Shown: positions 44,105 through 54,445, counted from the first letter of the stretch. The stretch is DNA of 64,000 nt from Clostridium algoriphilum (GCF_020443705.1 NZ_JAIZZK010000002.1:62001-126000), one strand, 5' to 3'. The notes: generated by a model not told the origin, from the letters alone. Made by a program: numbers and translations.

Positions 44105-45277
44105 ATGAATTTTTTGGATATGGCAATATCTATTGAAAGTGATTTAATTGACATAAGGCGTGACATACATGAAAATCCTGAATTAGGGTTTGATTTGTTT
44201 AGGACTTCCCAAAAGGTAAAAGATTTTTTATCTAAGGAAGGCATTGAATTTTACACTGTAGCAGGAACTGGAATCTGCGCTATCATTAGGGGATGTGGTG
44301 AAAAAACCATTGCTTTAAGAGCAGATATGGATGCACTTCCATTACAAGATAAGAAAACATGCGATTACGTCTCTAAAATTAATGGCAAAATGCATGCCTG
44401 TGGACATGATGCTCATACTACTATACTTTTAGGAACAGCTAAAATATTGAACGGTATGAAAGACGTGCTTCACGGTAATGTTAAATTATTTTTTGAACCG
44501 GCAGAAGAAACCACTGGTGGGTCACCTCTAATGATTAAAGAAGGGGTACTTACAAATCCTAATGTGGATGCTGTTATTGGGCTTCATGTTGAGGAGTGGT
44601 TAGAAGCTGGAACTGTTGGTTTAAAACGAGGCGTTGCATATGCAGCATCAAATCCGTTTACCATAAAAATAATTGGTAAAGGCGGACATGGTGCAAGCCC
44701 ACATATGACAATAGATCCTATTGTTATAGCAAGCAATGTTATAATTACTCTTCAAAGTATTGTAAGTCGGGAAATTCCACCTACAGATCCCGCGGTTATA
44801 ACTATAGGTTCAATACATGGAGGGACAGCTCAAAATATAATACCTGAAGACGTTACAATATCAGGAATTATTAGAACTATGAAAAGTGAACATAGGGAAT
44901 ATATAAAGACTAGATTAGTTCAAGTAGTTGAAGGTATAGTTACATCAATGCGAGGAAAATGTGAAATTAACATTGAGGAAAGTTATCCTTGCCTTTATAA
45001 TGATGATGCACTAGCTGAGATATTTGAGAATAAGGCGAGTGAATTAATTGGAGAGAACAATGTTTATAAATTAGATCAGCCTACTATGGGGGTTGAAAGC
45101 TTTGCTTACTTTTCTATGGAAAAACCGGCATTATTTTACTTTTTAGGAAGTGGGAACAAGGAAAAAGGTATAGTAAATCCAGCCCACGGAAGTTTATTTG
45201 ATATAGATGAGAGCTGTCTATCCTTAGGTGTAGCTATGCAATGCAATTTAGCTTATGAATTTTTATTGAAATCATAA
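44105..45277 (+). CDS. M20-family amidohydrolase / peptidase
   Basis: A 390-residue metal-dependent hydrolase related to N-acyl-amino-acid and hippurate hydrolases. Metal and catalytic residues lie in HACGHDAH (97-104) and EPAEETTGG further on, and HENPELGF at 22-29 is typical. The central lid domain (GKGGHGASPH) is the family's dimerisation domain. It removes acyl groups from amino acids or small peptides in the cytoplasm. The start at ATG 44,105 is behind AAGAGGTG; the earlier TTG overlaps the previous gene. The substrate cannot be told from the sequence. Confidence 0.9.
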   Translation: MNFLDMAISIESDLIDIRRDIHENPELGFDLFRTSQKVKDFLSKEGIEFYTVAGTGICAIIRGCGEKTIALRADMDALPLQDKKTCDYVSKINGKMHACGHDAHTTILLGTAKILNGMKDVLHGNVKLFFEPAEETTGGSPLMIKEGVLTNPNVDAVIGLHVEEWLEAGTVGLKRGVAYAASNPFTIKIIGKGGHGASPHMTIDPIVIASNVIITLQSIVSREIPPTDPAVITIGSIHGGTAQNIIPEDVTISGIIRTMKSEHREYIKTRLVQVVEGIVTSMRGKCEINIEESYPCLYNDDALAEIFENKASELIGENNVYKLDQPTMGVESFAYFSMEKPALFYFLGSGNKEKGIVNPAHGSLFDIDESCLSLGVAMQCNLAYEFLLKS

Positions 45278-45376
45278 CGCAATTTAGTATATAATTGATG
45301 CTTGATGTAATTTTTAAATGTAGAATAATTATGTGCAAGTTTCGTCAATAGATAAAAGAGAACTAGGAGGATATGA

Positions 45377-46330
45377 ATGAGAATAGAAATCGGAGCAAAT
45401 GAAGCAGGACAAAGAACAGATAAATTTATGAGAAAAGTACTTGGGGATGTGCCTTTAAGCAAAATATATAAAGCTTTCAGAAAAGGTGATATTAGGGTTA
45501 ATGGTAATAAAATCAAGGAAAAACATTCTTTAGTACAAGGTGATGTTGTTGAAACAAAATATATTACCAGTGAGTTTAAGAAACCAGAGTTCAAAAGAAT
45601 AGATAATAAGTTAAAAATAACATTTGAAGATGCTAATATATTAATGGTGGAAAAATGGCCAGGAGTTTTAGTTCATGCTGATCAAAAGGATGGTGACCCT
45701 ACTTTAACAGATTATGTACTTTCTTATTTGTTTGATAAGGGTGATTACAGACCAGAAAATGAAATAACATTTACGCCTGCACCTTGTAACAGATTAGACA
45801 GAAATACTTCAGGTATAGTTATGTTTGGTAAAAACTTTAAAGCTCTTAAACTTTTAAATGAAATGATAAGAGCAAAAGACATAGAAAAGTATTATATGGC
45901 ACTAGTGACAGGAAGAATTAAAGATGGAGTTTATGAGGGATATATATATAAAAATGAAGATGCAAACATATCACAGGTATTTAACTCACAAATGCCAGAT
46001 ACGAAAAGAATAGCAATGGAAGTTAAAACTATAGAAAGTTGCGGTACATTTTCTTTATTAGATATCAACCTTTTAACAGGTAGAAGCCATCAGCTTAGAG
46101 CTCATCTAAGTCAGCTTGGTAATCCTATTGTTGGTGATCCTAAATATGGTGATAAAAAAATGAATAGCTTTTTCAATAACAAATATGGTTTGGATTCTCA
46201 ATATCTATATGCATATAAGACAATATTTAAGAATTGCCCAGAGGATTTATATTATATGGAAAATAAAACTATTGCAGAGAGTTTACCACCAGCATTGAAA
46301 AAAATCAAAAGGGATGTATTTAAATTTTAG
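45377..46330 (+). CDS. RluA-family pseudouridine synthase with S4 domain
   Basis: A 317-residue RNA-modifying enzyme of the RluC/RluD type that converts uridine to pseudouridine, probably in 23S rRNA. The N-terminal S4 domain (about 10-65, GQRTDKFMRKVLGDVPLSKI) binds RNA. The catalytic aspartate is D141 in NRLDRNTSG, and LLTGRSHQLRAHL is the second family motif. Ribosome site AGGAGG before ATG 45,377. A flippase gene begins 12 bases after its stop. Confidence 0.92.
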   Translation: MRIEIGANEAGQRTDKFMRKVLGDVPLSKIYKAFRKGDIRVNGNKIKEKHSLVQGDVVETKYITSEFKKPEFKRIDNKLKITFEDANILMVEKWPGVLVHADQKDGDPTLTDYVLSYLFDKGDYRPENEITFTPAPCNRLDRNTSGIVMFGKNFKALKLLNEMIRAKDIEKYYMALVTGRIKDGVYEGYIYKNEDANISQVFNSQMPDTKRIAMEVKTIESCGTFSLLDINLLTGRSHQLRAHLSQLGNPIVGDPKYGDKKMNSFFNNKYGLDSQYLYAYKTIFKNCPEDLYYMENKTIAESLPPALKKIKRDVFKF

Positions 46331-46342
46331 AGGGTGAATCTA

Positions 46343-47971
46343 ATGAGTGAACAAGGAGATTTTAAAACACAATCCACTACAAAAGGTTTTGCAATATTAA
46401 CCGCTGCAGGTTTTATGGTTAAGTTTTTATCATTACTTTATGTTCCTTTTTTAGGGAAAATACTAGGCGAGAATGGGATAGGAGTATATGCTTCTGCATA
46501 CAATATATTTACATATGTATATATATTAACTAATGCGGGCATTCCTGTTGCTATTTCTAAGATGGTGTCAGAACTTATAGCGCTCGGGAATTATAAGGAT
46601 GCTATAAGGACTTTTAAAGTAGCTAGATTTTTACTTCTTATTTTAGGAATGGTTATGTCAATTTTAATGCTTATATTCGTAACCCCTATAGCTAATGCAA
46701 CAGAAAGCTCTACTTCAAAATTAGCTATTATGGCACTTGCTCCAACTATTTTATTGACTTCTGTTTTATCTGCTTATAGAGGCTATTTCCAAGGAAGAGG
46801 TAATATGACACCTACTGCAGTATCACAGGTATTAGAACAGATTGCGAATACTATATTTAGTTTAGTTTTTGCAGCATGTTTTATAAAATATGGGGTAGCA
46901 CAAGGTGCAGCAGGTGGAACAATTGGGACATCGGTAGGAGCACTAGTTGCTGTAATTTATATGATCCATTATTATGAAAAAAATAAAGTCTTTAGAGTTC
47001 CTAAAGGATATAACCAGTTAAGTATAAAGAGATTTACTACTAAAAGAATAATAAAAAAACTATTGAATGTTGCCATTCCTATGACGATATGTTTAGGGAT
47101 ACAACAATCTGGATTATTTATTGATTTGTGGTTAGTTAAATCAAGGATGATATCTTTTGGAATGACTAAAGTACAGGCAGATGTTTTATGGGGTGTGTTA
47201 TTTAAATATACAACATTAATAAATGTGCCTATAGCTATTATTTCATCACTTGCCATAACTATATTGCCGTCTATTTCTAGTTTAATGGCACTTAAGGATA
47301 AAAAAGCTGTAAGAAATAAAATTAATTACGCTTTTAGGTTATGTTTCTTAGTGGCAGTACCTTGCGCATTTGGACTTGCAGTTTTAGCGGGCCCTGTAGT
47401 ATATTTAATCCAATATGGTTCTGGTGTTGGAAGGTTACTAATATATGGGTCAGTGGTAATTATTCTTATGGCTGTGGTTAGTATTCAAACTTCAATTCTT
47501 CAAGGAATTGGAAAAGTATATTTAGTAACTGTTTATGCGTTTTTTGGAATAATTGGAAAAATAATTACTAATTATATTTTTGTTGCAATTCCAAGCATTA
47601 ATATATTAGGTGCAATCATGGGTAATGCAGTAAGTTTTGCAATACTTTTGATGTTGAACTATTTTACTATTAATAAAGTATTGAAAATTAAAATTAAACT
47701 ACCTAGTCTTGCAATAAAACCTGTAATAGCATCAGTTGTTATGGCGATAGTTGCAAAGATAATTTATAGTAACTTTAATCTATTATTAAGCTTTGTTAGC
47801 AATGAATATATTGCTAGTGCAATTGCGGTATTAATTTCTATGTGTTTCGCAATAGTATCTTATTTCTTAATACTAGTGCTCATAGGTGGATTAACTAAAG
47901 AAGATTTAGAAATATTTCCACGTAAGATTATAAAACTTATACCTAAATCTATTTTATCTAGAATTAAATAG
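46343..47971 (+). CDS. MurJ/YtgP/SpoVB-family polysaccharide or lipid II flippase
   Basis: A 542-residue membrane protein with about 14 transmembrane helices, of the MOP-superfamily group that includes YtgP (MurJ) and SpoVB. It probably moves lipid-linked cell-wall precursors across the membrane. FLGKILGENGIGVYASAYNI near the start and YRGYFQGRGNMTPTAVSQVL (about 145-165) are characteristic. The start at ATG 46,343 is preceded by GAGGGTGA; GTG at 46,334 overlaps that site. It lies 12 bases after the pseudouridine synthase gene and faces SpoVB across a shared hairpin. Confidence 0.88.
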   Translation: MSEQGDFKTQSTTKGFAILTAAGFMVKFLSLLYVPFLGKILGENGIGVYASAYNIFTYVYILTNAGIPVAISKMVSELIALGNYKDAIRTFKVARFLLLILGMVMSILMLIFVTPIANATESSTSKLAIMALAPTILLTSVLSAYRGYFQGRGNMTPTAVSQVLEQIANTIFSLVFAACFIKYGVAQGAAGGTIGTSVGALVAVIYMIHYYEKNKVFRVPKGYNQLSIKRFTTKRIIKKLLNVAIPMTICLGIQQSGLFIDLWLVKSRMISFGMTKVQADVLWGVLFKYTTLINVPIAIISSLAITILPSISSLMALKDKKAVRNKINYAFRLCFLVAVPCAFGLAVLAGPVVYLIQYGSGVGRLLIYGSVVIILMAVVSIQTSILQGIGKVYLVTVYAFFGIIGKIITNYIFVAIPSINILGAIMGNAVSFAILLMLNYFTINKVLKIKIKLPSLAIKPVIASVVMAIVAKIIYSNFNLLLSFVSNEYIASAIAVLISMCFAIVSYFLILVLIGGLTKEDLEIFPRKIIKLIPKSILSRIK

Positions 47972-47996
47972 AAATGAAGTAAGTCTAAGGCACATT

Positions 47997-48027
47997 ATAG
48001 AAGATGATGATAAATAGCATCTTCTAT
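47997..48027. terminator. Bidirectional hairpin between the two flippase genes
   Basis: ATAGAAGATG (47,997-48,006) pairs perfectly with CATCTTCTAT (48,018-48,027). Both converging genes end next to it, so it can serve both. Confidence 0.7.
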
Positions 48028-48032
48028 GATAA

Positions 48033-49544
48033 TTAAGTCTTAGGCCTATTTGATTTTTTTGTAAGAATGAGAGAAAATAATAAGAGAGAGAAACCAGTTG
48101 CAATAATTACAATGTTTTTTGTAATGAAAATAGTATCTGGTATAGTACTTTGCAAAATTTTTAATATGAAGTATAAAAATATGCTAAGACTAATATCAAT
48201 TAAAATTTCACCCCATGAAAAATGTATATAACAACTTTTCTTAATTGAAATTATATTCATTAGAAAGCTTAGAATAGAGGTTACAAGTAAAGTTATTCCA
48301 TAGCCTAAAATATTTATATTTGGAATCCCTAATAATATATATAAAAGTATTAGTTCAAGAATTGAGATTACTACAGAGTTAATTAAAAGAGCCTTTTGAC
48401 TTCCTAGTCCGTTTAATATTCCAAAGGTTGAACCAGACATGTACATAAATGGTGCACATAAAGCAGCAAGGCGTATGTACAAACCTAAATCATATCTGTC
48501 AAAAAATAATTTGCCTAAAGAATCCCCACTGCATAAACATATTATCATAGTAGAAACTCCTAGTAAAAATGAAATTTTTATAACTTCCTTTATTCTACTT
48601 TCTAGACCCTTATAATCATTTTTACTAATACTTTTAGAAATATCAGGAGTTAGCATGGTTGCCATGGACATTACGATAATAAAAGGAAAGAAAACAATGC
48701 TCATAGCCATACCTGAAAATTTGCCTATTAAAGCTAAGCTTTCAGTATATTCTATGCCTGAATAAACTAGACGTCCTGGGATGATTAATGTTGATAATGC
48801 TGATATTACAGTGTTTAAAAACCCATTTAAACCTAATGGGAATGAAACAACAAGTATATTAAATAAAAGTTGAGCTCTTCCTTCAGTCTTTTTCACAATT
48901 TTCTTAAATTTATTTTTACTTTTTTCATAAAATAAAAATAGTAGAATAAAACTTATCAGTTCCCCAATTGATAGCGAAACATATGTAGCAGTTACTGTAG
49001 CAGTTACATTTTTTAATGCAAAGAAATTTATTATACCAAGAATTATTGCCATTCTTACGGTTTTTTCAACAATATCTATGATTGCAGGTACTTTAACATT
49101 AGAAATGCCATAAAAATAACCCTTATATATAGAAGAAAGAGCAACAAAAATTAGAGCGGGGCATATAACCCAAAGGGAATAGAGTGTTCTTTGATCTTTT
49201 ATTATATATGTACTAATATAGGGTGAAAAAATAAATACTGCAATTGTTATTACTATAGATAAGGCAAGATCAAAAATTAAGGCAGTATGTATAGTTTTAT
49301 TTAAATTACCATAATCATTTACCTCATAATAGGATGAAGCTTCTTTTGAAATGGCTGTTACCATTCCCCCACAAATAAGGCAAGTAAATAAATCGTAAAT
49401 AGGCATTACAAGGCTGTATAAACCCATACCTTCAGCTCCTAATTTTTTTGAAAGTAAAATAGAAAACATAAATCTTAATATTCCAGCAGTTAAATTTGAA
49501 ATCGTTAGTATTATTGAATCCCTGTAAAAATTATCTTTAATCAT
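48033..49544 (-). CDS. spoVB: Stage V sporulation protein B-like flippase
   Basis: A 503-residue MOP-superfamily membrane protein with about 14 helices, matching SpoVB (LTISNLTAGILRFMFSILLS, KKLGAEGMGLYSLVMPIYDL, SIYKGYFYGISNVKVPAIID). SpoVB is needed for spore cortex formation and is thought to flip cortex precursors. Its presence indicates a spore former. It is transcribed towards the other flippase. Minus-strand ribosome site AGGGGGA before ATG 49,544. The exact paralog name within the family is the least certain part. Confidence 0.82.
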   Translation of the reverse strand: MIKDNFYRDSIILTISNLTAGILRFMFSILLSKKLGAEGMGLYSLVMPIYDLFTCLICGGMVTAISKEASSYYEVNDYGNLNKTIHTALIFDLALSIVITIAVFIFSPYISTYIIKDQRTLYSLWVICPALIFVALSSIYKGYFYGISNVKVPAIIDIVEKTVRMAIILGIINFFALKNVTATVTATYVSLSIGELISFILLFLFYEKSKNKFKKIVKKTEGRAQLLFNILVVSFPLGLNGFLNTVISALSTLIIPGRLVYSGIEYTESLALIGKFSGMAMSIVFFPFIIVMSMATMLTPDISKSISKNDYKGLESRIKEVIKISFLLGVSTMIICLCSGDSLGKLFFDRYDLGLYIRLAALCAPFMYMSGSTFGILNGLGSQKALLINSVVISILELILLYILLGIPNINILGYGITLLVTSILSFLMNIISIKKSCYIHFSWGEILIDISLSIFLYFILKILQSTIPDTIFITKNIVIIATGFSLLLFSLILTKKSNRPKT

Positions 49545-49771
49545 AAAAGGTTCCCCCTAATTCTTAAACGTTAGTAAATAATAGTTATTAATAATTAATA
49601 TGTGAAGGTTTATGATTATATTCTATAAGGAACATTAAAATAAAAATGGGGGTTATTTCAAATAAGATTTGGAAGAGTTATCATACTATAATATTTAGTT
49701 GCCATTAACACATATACTTTAAGCTATATAAATATATATAAGTTAGAGTATTTATAAATTAGGAGGCTAGT

Positions 49772-51070
49772 ATGAAGAAAAGCATTGGATTTATAGTTAT
49801 TTTAGCTGTAATGACTTTTGCACTATTTTCGTTAAAGAATTCATTTAAAGACTATAGGGTTACAGTTAAAGATGGACTTATAAAATCACAAATTATGTTT
49901 AAAGGGTTAAATAATGCAGTAGATTTTACGAAGGATACTAACGAAAATTATTATGTAGCTTTCAAAGATAGAGTACAGTACATAGATAAAATGGGAAAAG
50001 CTTACAATGTATTTGCAAATAAGAAGCTAAGTATATCTAGTTTAGATTATAATAATGGTGTATTGTATTACGCATCAGCTACATCAGTATATTCTTATAA
50101 TATAATATCAAAGGAAACTAAAGAAATAATTAAAGGTATACCTAATTATGGAGATTATAATAAGAGTTTAATTCGAATTAATGGAAATTATCTATTTGTT
50201 ACAATAGGGGCAGCAACAAATTCTGGAGTAGTTGGTCCAGACAATATGTGGCTAACAAGTTATCCTGAAAATCATGATGTTTCACCCAAAAGCATAACTA
50301 TTAAAGGAATTAATTTTGGAGAACGAAAAACTGGAGCATTTGTTTCCTATCAAACTAGGAACATAAAGGGACAAATGATTACAGAACATATGATTGGAAA
50401 TTCATCTATAATTATTTATAATTTAAAAACGGGTGCAGAGGGAAATTTTGCTTGGGGCATAAGAAATATGAGAGGGATGGATATTAACAGCGAGGGGAAA
50501 ATATTAGTTACTGTTGGAGGCATGGAGAATAGGGGATTAAGGCCTGTTAAGGGTGATAGTGATTATATATATAAAATTAAAAAAAGTGCATGGTATGGTT
50601 TTCCGGATTATACTGGAGGAGACCCAATAAATTCTCCTAAATTCAAAGATGGATTAAATAAGACTATACCACTTATTTTAGATCATCACCCTACTACAAA
50701 CCCTTCTGCACCACTTTATCAACATAAATCCGTAAGTAGTTTAGTAAGTCTAGCAATTGATAAAAAAGGAATACTTAGGGATGAAGACTGTATATATTTT
50801 TATGAAAAGAATGATAATAGTATATATAGTCTAAATAAAACGGGCGCACTTAAAGAAAAAGTAAACTTTGGAGGAAACACTTATATATCCAGCATGAAGT
50901 TTTTTAATAATTTAATGGTTTTAGATTCTAAAAACGGATATTTAATTAGTCTTAGTAAAAATACAAACAATAATATTGGCGGCTTAACGCAAAGGGTTAG
51001 TTATTATTTATTAGCGATTGTAATGACACTAATAGTTAGCATACTTGTTGGATTGAGCAAAAAGAATTAG
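49772..51070 (+). CDS. Membrane-anchored beta-propeller protein, glucose/sorbosone dehydrogenase-like
   Basis: A 432-residue protein with a signal or anchor helix at 5-22 and a C-terminal helix at about 407-427 (YYLLAIVMTLIVSILVGL), so the body is probably outside the cell. The body is a beta-propeller. WGIRNMRGMDINSEGKILVT and SAWYGFPDYTGGDPINSP are phrases of the PQQ-dependent sugar dehydrogenase (GSDH) family. Dehydrogenase activity is doubtful, because anaerobes usually lack PQQ; it may bind sugar or wall polymers. Ribosome site AGGAGG. Confidence 0.75.
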   Translation: MKKSIGFIVILAVMTFALFSLKNSFKDYRVTVKDGLIKSQIMFKGLNNAVDFTKDTNENYYVAFKDRVQYIDKMGKAYNVFANKKLSISSLDYNNGVLYYASATSVYSYNIISKETKEIIKGIPNYGDYNKSLIRINGNYLFVTIGAATNSGVVGPDNMWLTSYPENHDVSPKSITIKGINFGERKTGAFVSYQTRNIKGQMITEHMIGNSSIIIYNLKTGAEGNFAWGIRNMRGMDINSEGKILVTVGGMENRGLRPVKGDSDYIYKIKKSAWYGFPDYTGGDPINSPKFKDGLNKTIPLILDHHPTTNPSAPLYQHKSVSSLVSLAIDKKGILRDEDCIYFYEKNDNSIYSLNKTGALKEKVNFGGNTYISSMKFFNNLMVLDSKNGYLISLSKNTNNNIGGLTQRVSYYLLAIVMTLIVSILVGLSKKN

Positions 51071-51158
51071 AATGTAATAAGTATTTGTTATTATATAAAT
51101 TGAACTATGTGCTTAGAGCACATTTAGAGTATACTAAATTGAGAGGGTGAACAAGTTA

Positions 51159-51857
51159 ATGGGAAGAATTGAAACAACTTATGGAAGAACTTTAAAAGGA
51201 CTAATGATAACAGTAAATCCAATTAAAAAAAAGGTAATGAAAACTCATTGTATTGTTCACAAATTTATAAATATTCAAGCTATTGCAATATTAAAAAATA
51301 AGGAATATAGCGAAGTTAATAATTTTTATAAAGGGCATATAAAAGAACTAAACAAAGGGGTTACTTGGGCAGATCAAGATTTTAAAAGCTCGAATCATTT
51401 TTATCATCATATTAAAGGAACTGGTCTTTATGGATTTTCAAATGCATTAACTGAATTTGAAAAATATTATAAAGGCGCTTTGAGATTTATGGAAGCAGGA
51501 GATACAAGGCAAGCACTATTTTATTTTGGAGCAGCTTGCCATTTAATTCAAGATGCGACTGTTCCTCAACATGTGAACAATAAACTGCTAAAAAACCACA
51601 GAAATTTTGAGCTTTGGATTATAAGTAGATTAATGAGTGATTATTCATTTCCTATTTTTAATGAAATAATAAAACTAGATAAGGTAGAAGACTATATAAA
51701 AAATAATGCATTATTTGCTAATGAAACTTATATTTCTTACGCAAACATAAAAAACAAGGAGGATAGGTACAAGAAGATATCTACCCTTATAGTGCAGAGA
51801 GCACAAAAGACAACTGCAGGCTTAATGTTAAATTTTTATGATGAAGTTAAGAAATAA
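51159..51857 (+). CDS. Zinc-dependent phospholipase C-like protein
   Basis: A 232-residue protein related to zinc-dependent phospholipase C and S1/P1-nuclease folds. Metal-ligand candidates are HKFINIQA (H near 34), the DQDFKSSNHFYHHI segment, and HLIQDATVPQHVNN, the family's HxxxD..H signature. No signal peptide is visible, so location is uncertain; some clostridial members lack one. The start at ATG 51,159 has GAGAGGGTGA upstream, better than GTG 51,147, which overlaps it. The stop lies inside the terminator stem. Confidence 0.8.
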   Translation: MGRIETTYGRTLKGLMITVNPIKKKVMKTHCIVHKFINIQAIAILKNKEYSEVNNFYKGHIKELNKGVTWADQDFKSSNHFYHHIKGTGLYGFSNALTEFEKYYKGALRFMEAGDTRQALFYFGAACHLIQDATVPQHVNNKLLKNHRNFELWIISRLMSDYSFPIFNEIIKLDKVEDYIKNNALFANETYISYANIKNKEDRYKKISTLIVQRAQKTTAGLMLNFYDEVKK

Positions 51858-51889
51858 TTCCTTTGTTTTAGAGGAATTATTTTGTTTTT
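51853..51889 (+). terminator. Terminator overlapping the stop of the phospholipase-like gene
   Basis: AATAATTCCT (51,853-51,862) pairs perfectly with AGGAATTATT (51,872-51,881), followed by TTTGTTTTTG. TAA (51,855-51,857) is within the 5' arm. Confidence 0.88.
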
Positions 51890-51949
51890 GAAGAATAAAT
51901 TAAGAGAAGTAAAAACAAATGAAATCACATTTATGGGGGGGAGTAACAA

Positions 51950-52489
51950 TTGAAGAAGGAGGTTTTTATAAACTTAGAAAAAGAAATCTTCAAAGGAAAT
52001 TTGTTAGACATAGGTTTTTCTAACTATGGGATTATATATAATATATATAAACAAAATACTGATGATAGTAGTAGCGTAGATTATGTAGAAGGTAAGGAAG
52101 AGAAGATAGGGATAGAAAAGGGAGTATATGACATATGCGCACTGTTTTTTACTTTAAGTGATATAAAGACTACAAAAAACAAGGAAAAATTAATAGAAGA
52201 CATATATAAATTCTTAAAAGAAGACGGATTGTTATATATATGGGACATAGATAAAGGAATTTCTAAAATCTTCAACTCTAAAATAAAGATTGTATTACCT
52301 GATAAAAACACAAAGCAGATATATCTTAGAGACTTAAATATGTTTAAAAATAGTTCTAAAGAGAATACAATTAAGGTTTTACAACCTTATTTTGAAATAT
52401 TAACCATCAAAAACTCAGACAATATTTACTACATGATATGCAAAAAGAAAGGGAAATCAAAAGATGAAAGTAACACTAGTAGGAATTAA
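51950..52489 (+). CDS. SAM-dependent methyltransferase-like protein
   Basis: A 179-residue protein with a class I methyltransferase outline: GNLLDIGFSNYGIIYNIY resembles motif I but lacks the usual GxGxG glycines, YDICALFFTLSDI matches motif IV position, and LKEDGLLYIWDIDKG the following strand. The missing glycines suggest weak or lost SAM binding. The start is TTG 51,950 behind GGGGGGGAG. Its end overlaps the next gene, a radical SAM protein, by 26 bases, so the two are co-translated and probably work together. Confidence 0.7.
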   Translation: MKKEVFINLEKEIFKGNLLDIGFSNYGIIYNIYKQNTDDSSSVDYVEGKEEKIGIEKGVYDICALFFTLSDIKTTKNKEKLIEDIYKFLKEDGLLYIWDIDKGISKIFNSKIKIVLPDKNTKQIYLRDLNMFKNSSKENTIKVLQPYFEILTIKNSDNIYYMICKKKGKSKDESNTSRN

Positions 52490-54173
52490 TGCAAAATACA
52501 TTCACAGTAACTTAGCAGTAAGATATTTAAAATCATATACAGAGAACTTAGATTATGAATGTGAGATTATGGAGTTTTCTATCAATGATCAAATTGAAAG
52601 AATCTTAGAGGAAATTCTGAAAAATAAACCAGATATTGTAGTATTATCCTGCTACATATGGAATATTGATTATATAAAGGCTGTAGCATCTCTTATAAAG
52701 CTTGTAGATAGTAAAATAGAAATCATTTATGGCGGACCAGAAGTTAGTTACGACTGTGAAGCTTTTCTTACCGAAAATGTAGGGGACTACGTTATAGAGG
52801 GGGAAGGCGAAGAAACATATAAAGAATTTATTAATTGGAAGATTTCATGTGAGAAAAATAAGACGCTTAGCGATGTGAGCAGTATTCAAAACATTCTAGG
52901 TCTATATTATAGAGATAATTGTAAAATTGGTTATAATGGCAAAAGGCCATTAATGGATATTAATAAGGTTGTTTTTCCATATAGTGAGGAGATATTTACT
53001 AAGAAAATAGTTTATTATGAAGCATCAAGAGGATGTCCTTTTAGTTGTAAGTATTGTCTTTCGTCCACAACTCATGGAGTTAGATTTCTAAATACTGAAA
53101 GGGTAAAGAAAGAATTGAAATTCTTGGCAGATAAAAAGGTGCAACTTATAAAGTTTGTTGATCGAACATTTAATTGCAATCCGAAATTTGCAGCGGAAAT
53201 TTGGGAATATTTAATAAATATGAAATGTGAAACAACATTTCACTTTGAAATTTCTGCGGATTTGTTAAACAAACAAGAACTAGATATTTTATCTAAGGCA
53301 CCAAAGGGAAGATTTCAATTTGAAGTGGGCGTACAAACAACTAACCCATTAGTGCTTAATAATATAAGTAGATTTGTAACATTTGATGAAATAAAAGAAA
53401 AAGTTTCAAAAGTAAAAGAAATAGGGACTATTAATCAACATTTAGACCTAATAGCAGGTCTTCCAGGTGAAAATTATGAATCATTTAAGGAATCTTTTAA
53501 TGACGTCTATAGCATTCACGCAGAAGTTATACAACTAGGCTTTTTAAAATTACTTAAAGGTTCAGATATGATGAATGAGGTTTCAATGTGGGGAATGGTA
53601 TATGCACCCTATCCACCTTATGAAATTTTAAAAACAAGGGATATAAGTTATGAGGAATTAGTTAGATTAAAAAGGGTAGAAAAAATGGTAGATAAGTATT
53701 ACAATTCACAAAAGTTTAGTACCATTTTAAAATACTTTGTTGAAAAGTTTAATACACCATTTGAATTCTATTATGAACTAGGTTTGTTCTTTTATCAAAA
53801 GGGATACTTGAGTAGAAAGATTTCATCTGTAGATTACTATAAAATATTTATTGAATTTAATGAGGAAAAACTTAAAGAGGAAAGTTTTGCTTTAAAAGAG
53901 ATTGTTAAATACGACTATCTTAAATATAATAAAAAGAAATGGCTTCCAACCTTCCTAATTAGAGAGTCGAATAAAGAATTAGAAAGAAACATTAAGATGA
54001 AAATGTTAGAAAACAATATTATAAACAATGAATCTGATATTCATATTGAAAAATTCACCATTAATATTCTAGATTATTTAGATAATAATAATATATGTAA
54101 AGAAGATCAATATTTAGTATATGATATTAATAATGAGGAGAATATAAAGGATATAACTTATTTATTAATGTAA
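52464..54173 (+). CDS. B12-binding-domain radical SAM protein (DUF4080 type)
   Basis: A 569-residue radical SAM enzyme. Residues 1-130 are a cobalamin-binding Rossmann domain (IIYGGPEVSYDCEAFL and VIEGEGEETYKEF). The radical SAM cluster motif is CPFSCKYC at 191-198 (C191, C195, C198). GRFQFEVGVQTTN and DLIAGLPGENYESF are standard later motifs. The C-terminal 200 residues match DUF4080-type proteins. It likely performs a methylation or sulfur-insertion reaction; the substrate is unknown. It overlaps the methyltransferase-like gene. Confidence 0.88.
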   Translation: MKVTLVGINAKYIHSNLAVRYLKSYTENLDYECEIMEFSINDQIERILEEILKNKPDIVVLSCYIWNIDYIKAVASLIKLVDSKIEIIYGGPEVSYDCEAFLTENVGDYVIEGEGEETYKEFINWKISCEKNKTLSDVSSIQNILGLYYRDNCKIGYNGKRPLMDINKVVFPYSEEIFTKKIVYYEASRGCPFSCKYCLSSTTHGVRFLNTERVKKELKFLADKKVQLIKFVDRTFNCNPKFAAEIWEYLINMKCETTFHFEISADLLNKQELDILSKAPKGRFQFEVGVQTTNPLVLNNISRFVTFDEIKEKVSKVKEIGTINQHLDLIAGLPGENYESFKESFNDVYSIHAEVIQLGFLKLLKGSDMMNEVSMWGMVYAPYPPYEILKTRDISYEELVRLKRVEKMVDKYYNSQKFSTILKYFVEKFNTPFEFYYELGLFFYQKGYLSRKISSVDYYKIFIEFNEEKLKEESFALKEIVKYDYLKYNKKKWLPTFLIRESNKELERNIKMKMLENNIINNESDIHIEKFTINILDYLDNNNICKEDQYLVYDINNEENIKDITYLLM

Positions 54174-54293
54174 AATAATAATGAGTAAAATTGGTATGTT
54201 TATAAAAGAGGACATATATTTACTTAAGAAAAATTTCAAGCATAAATAAAAGAGTTAATATTACGAATATTCGCTTATTTTTACAAAAAAAGG

Positions 54294-54322
54294 TTGAAGT
54301 TTCTATTTATAATTAGTATAAT
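54294..54322 (+). promoter_or_regulatory. Promoter of the V-type ATPase operon
   Basis: TTGAAG (54,294-54,299) and TATAAT (54,317-54,322) are separated by exactly 17 bases. The transcript would begin near 54,329, giving a leader of about 190 bases. Confidence 0.75.
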
Positions 54323-54445
54323 TTAGTTGTAAATAATAACTACATAAAATATGATAATAATTAACATAAAGTGAAATTATTATATTATAAAGTGTTAATA
54401 ATTAACTATACTCATAATACCTATTTAGGGACATAAGAATAAATG

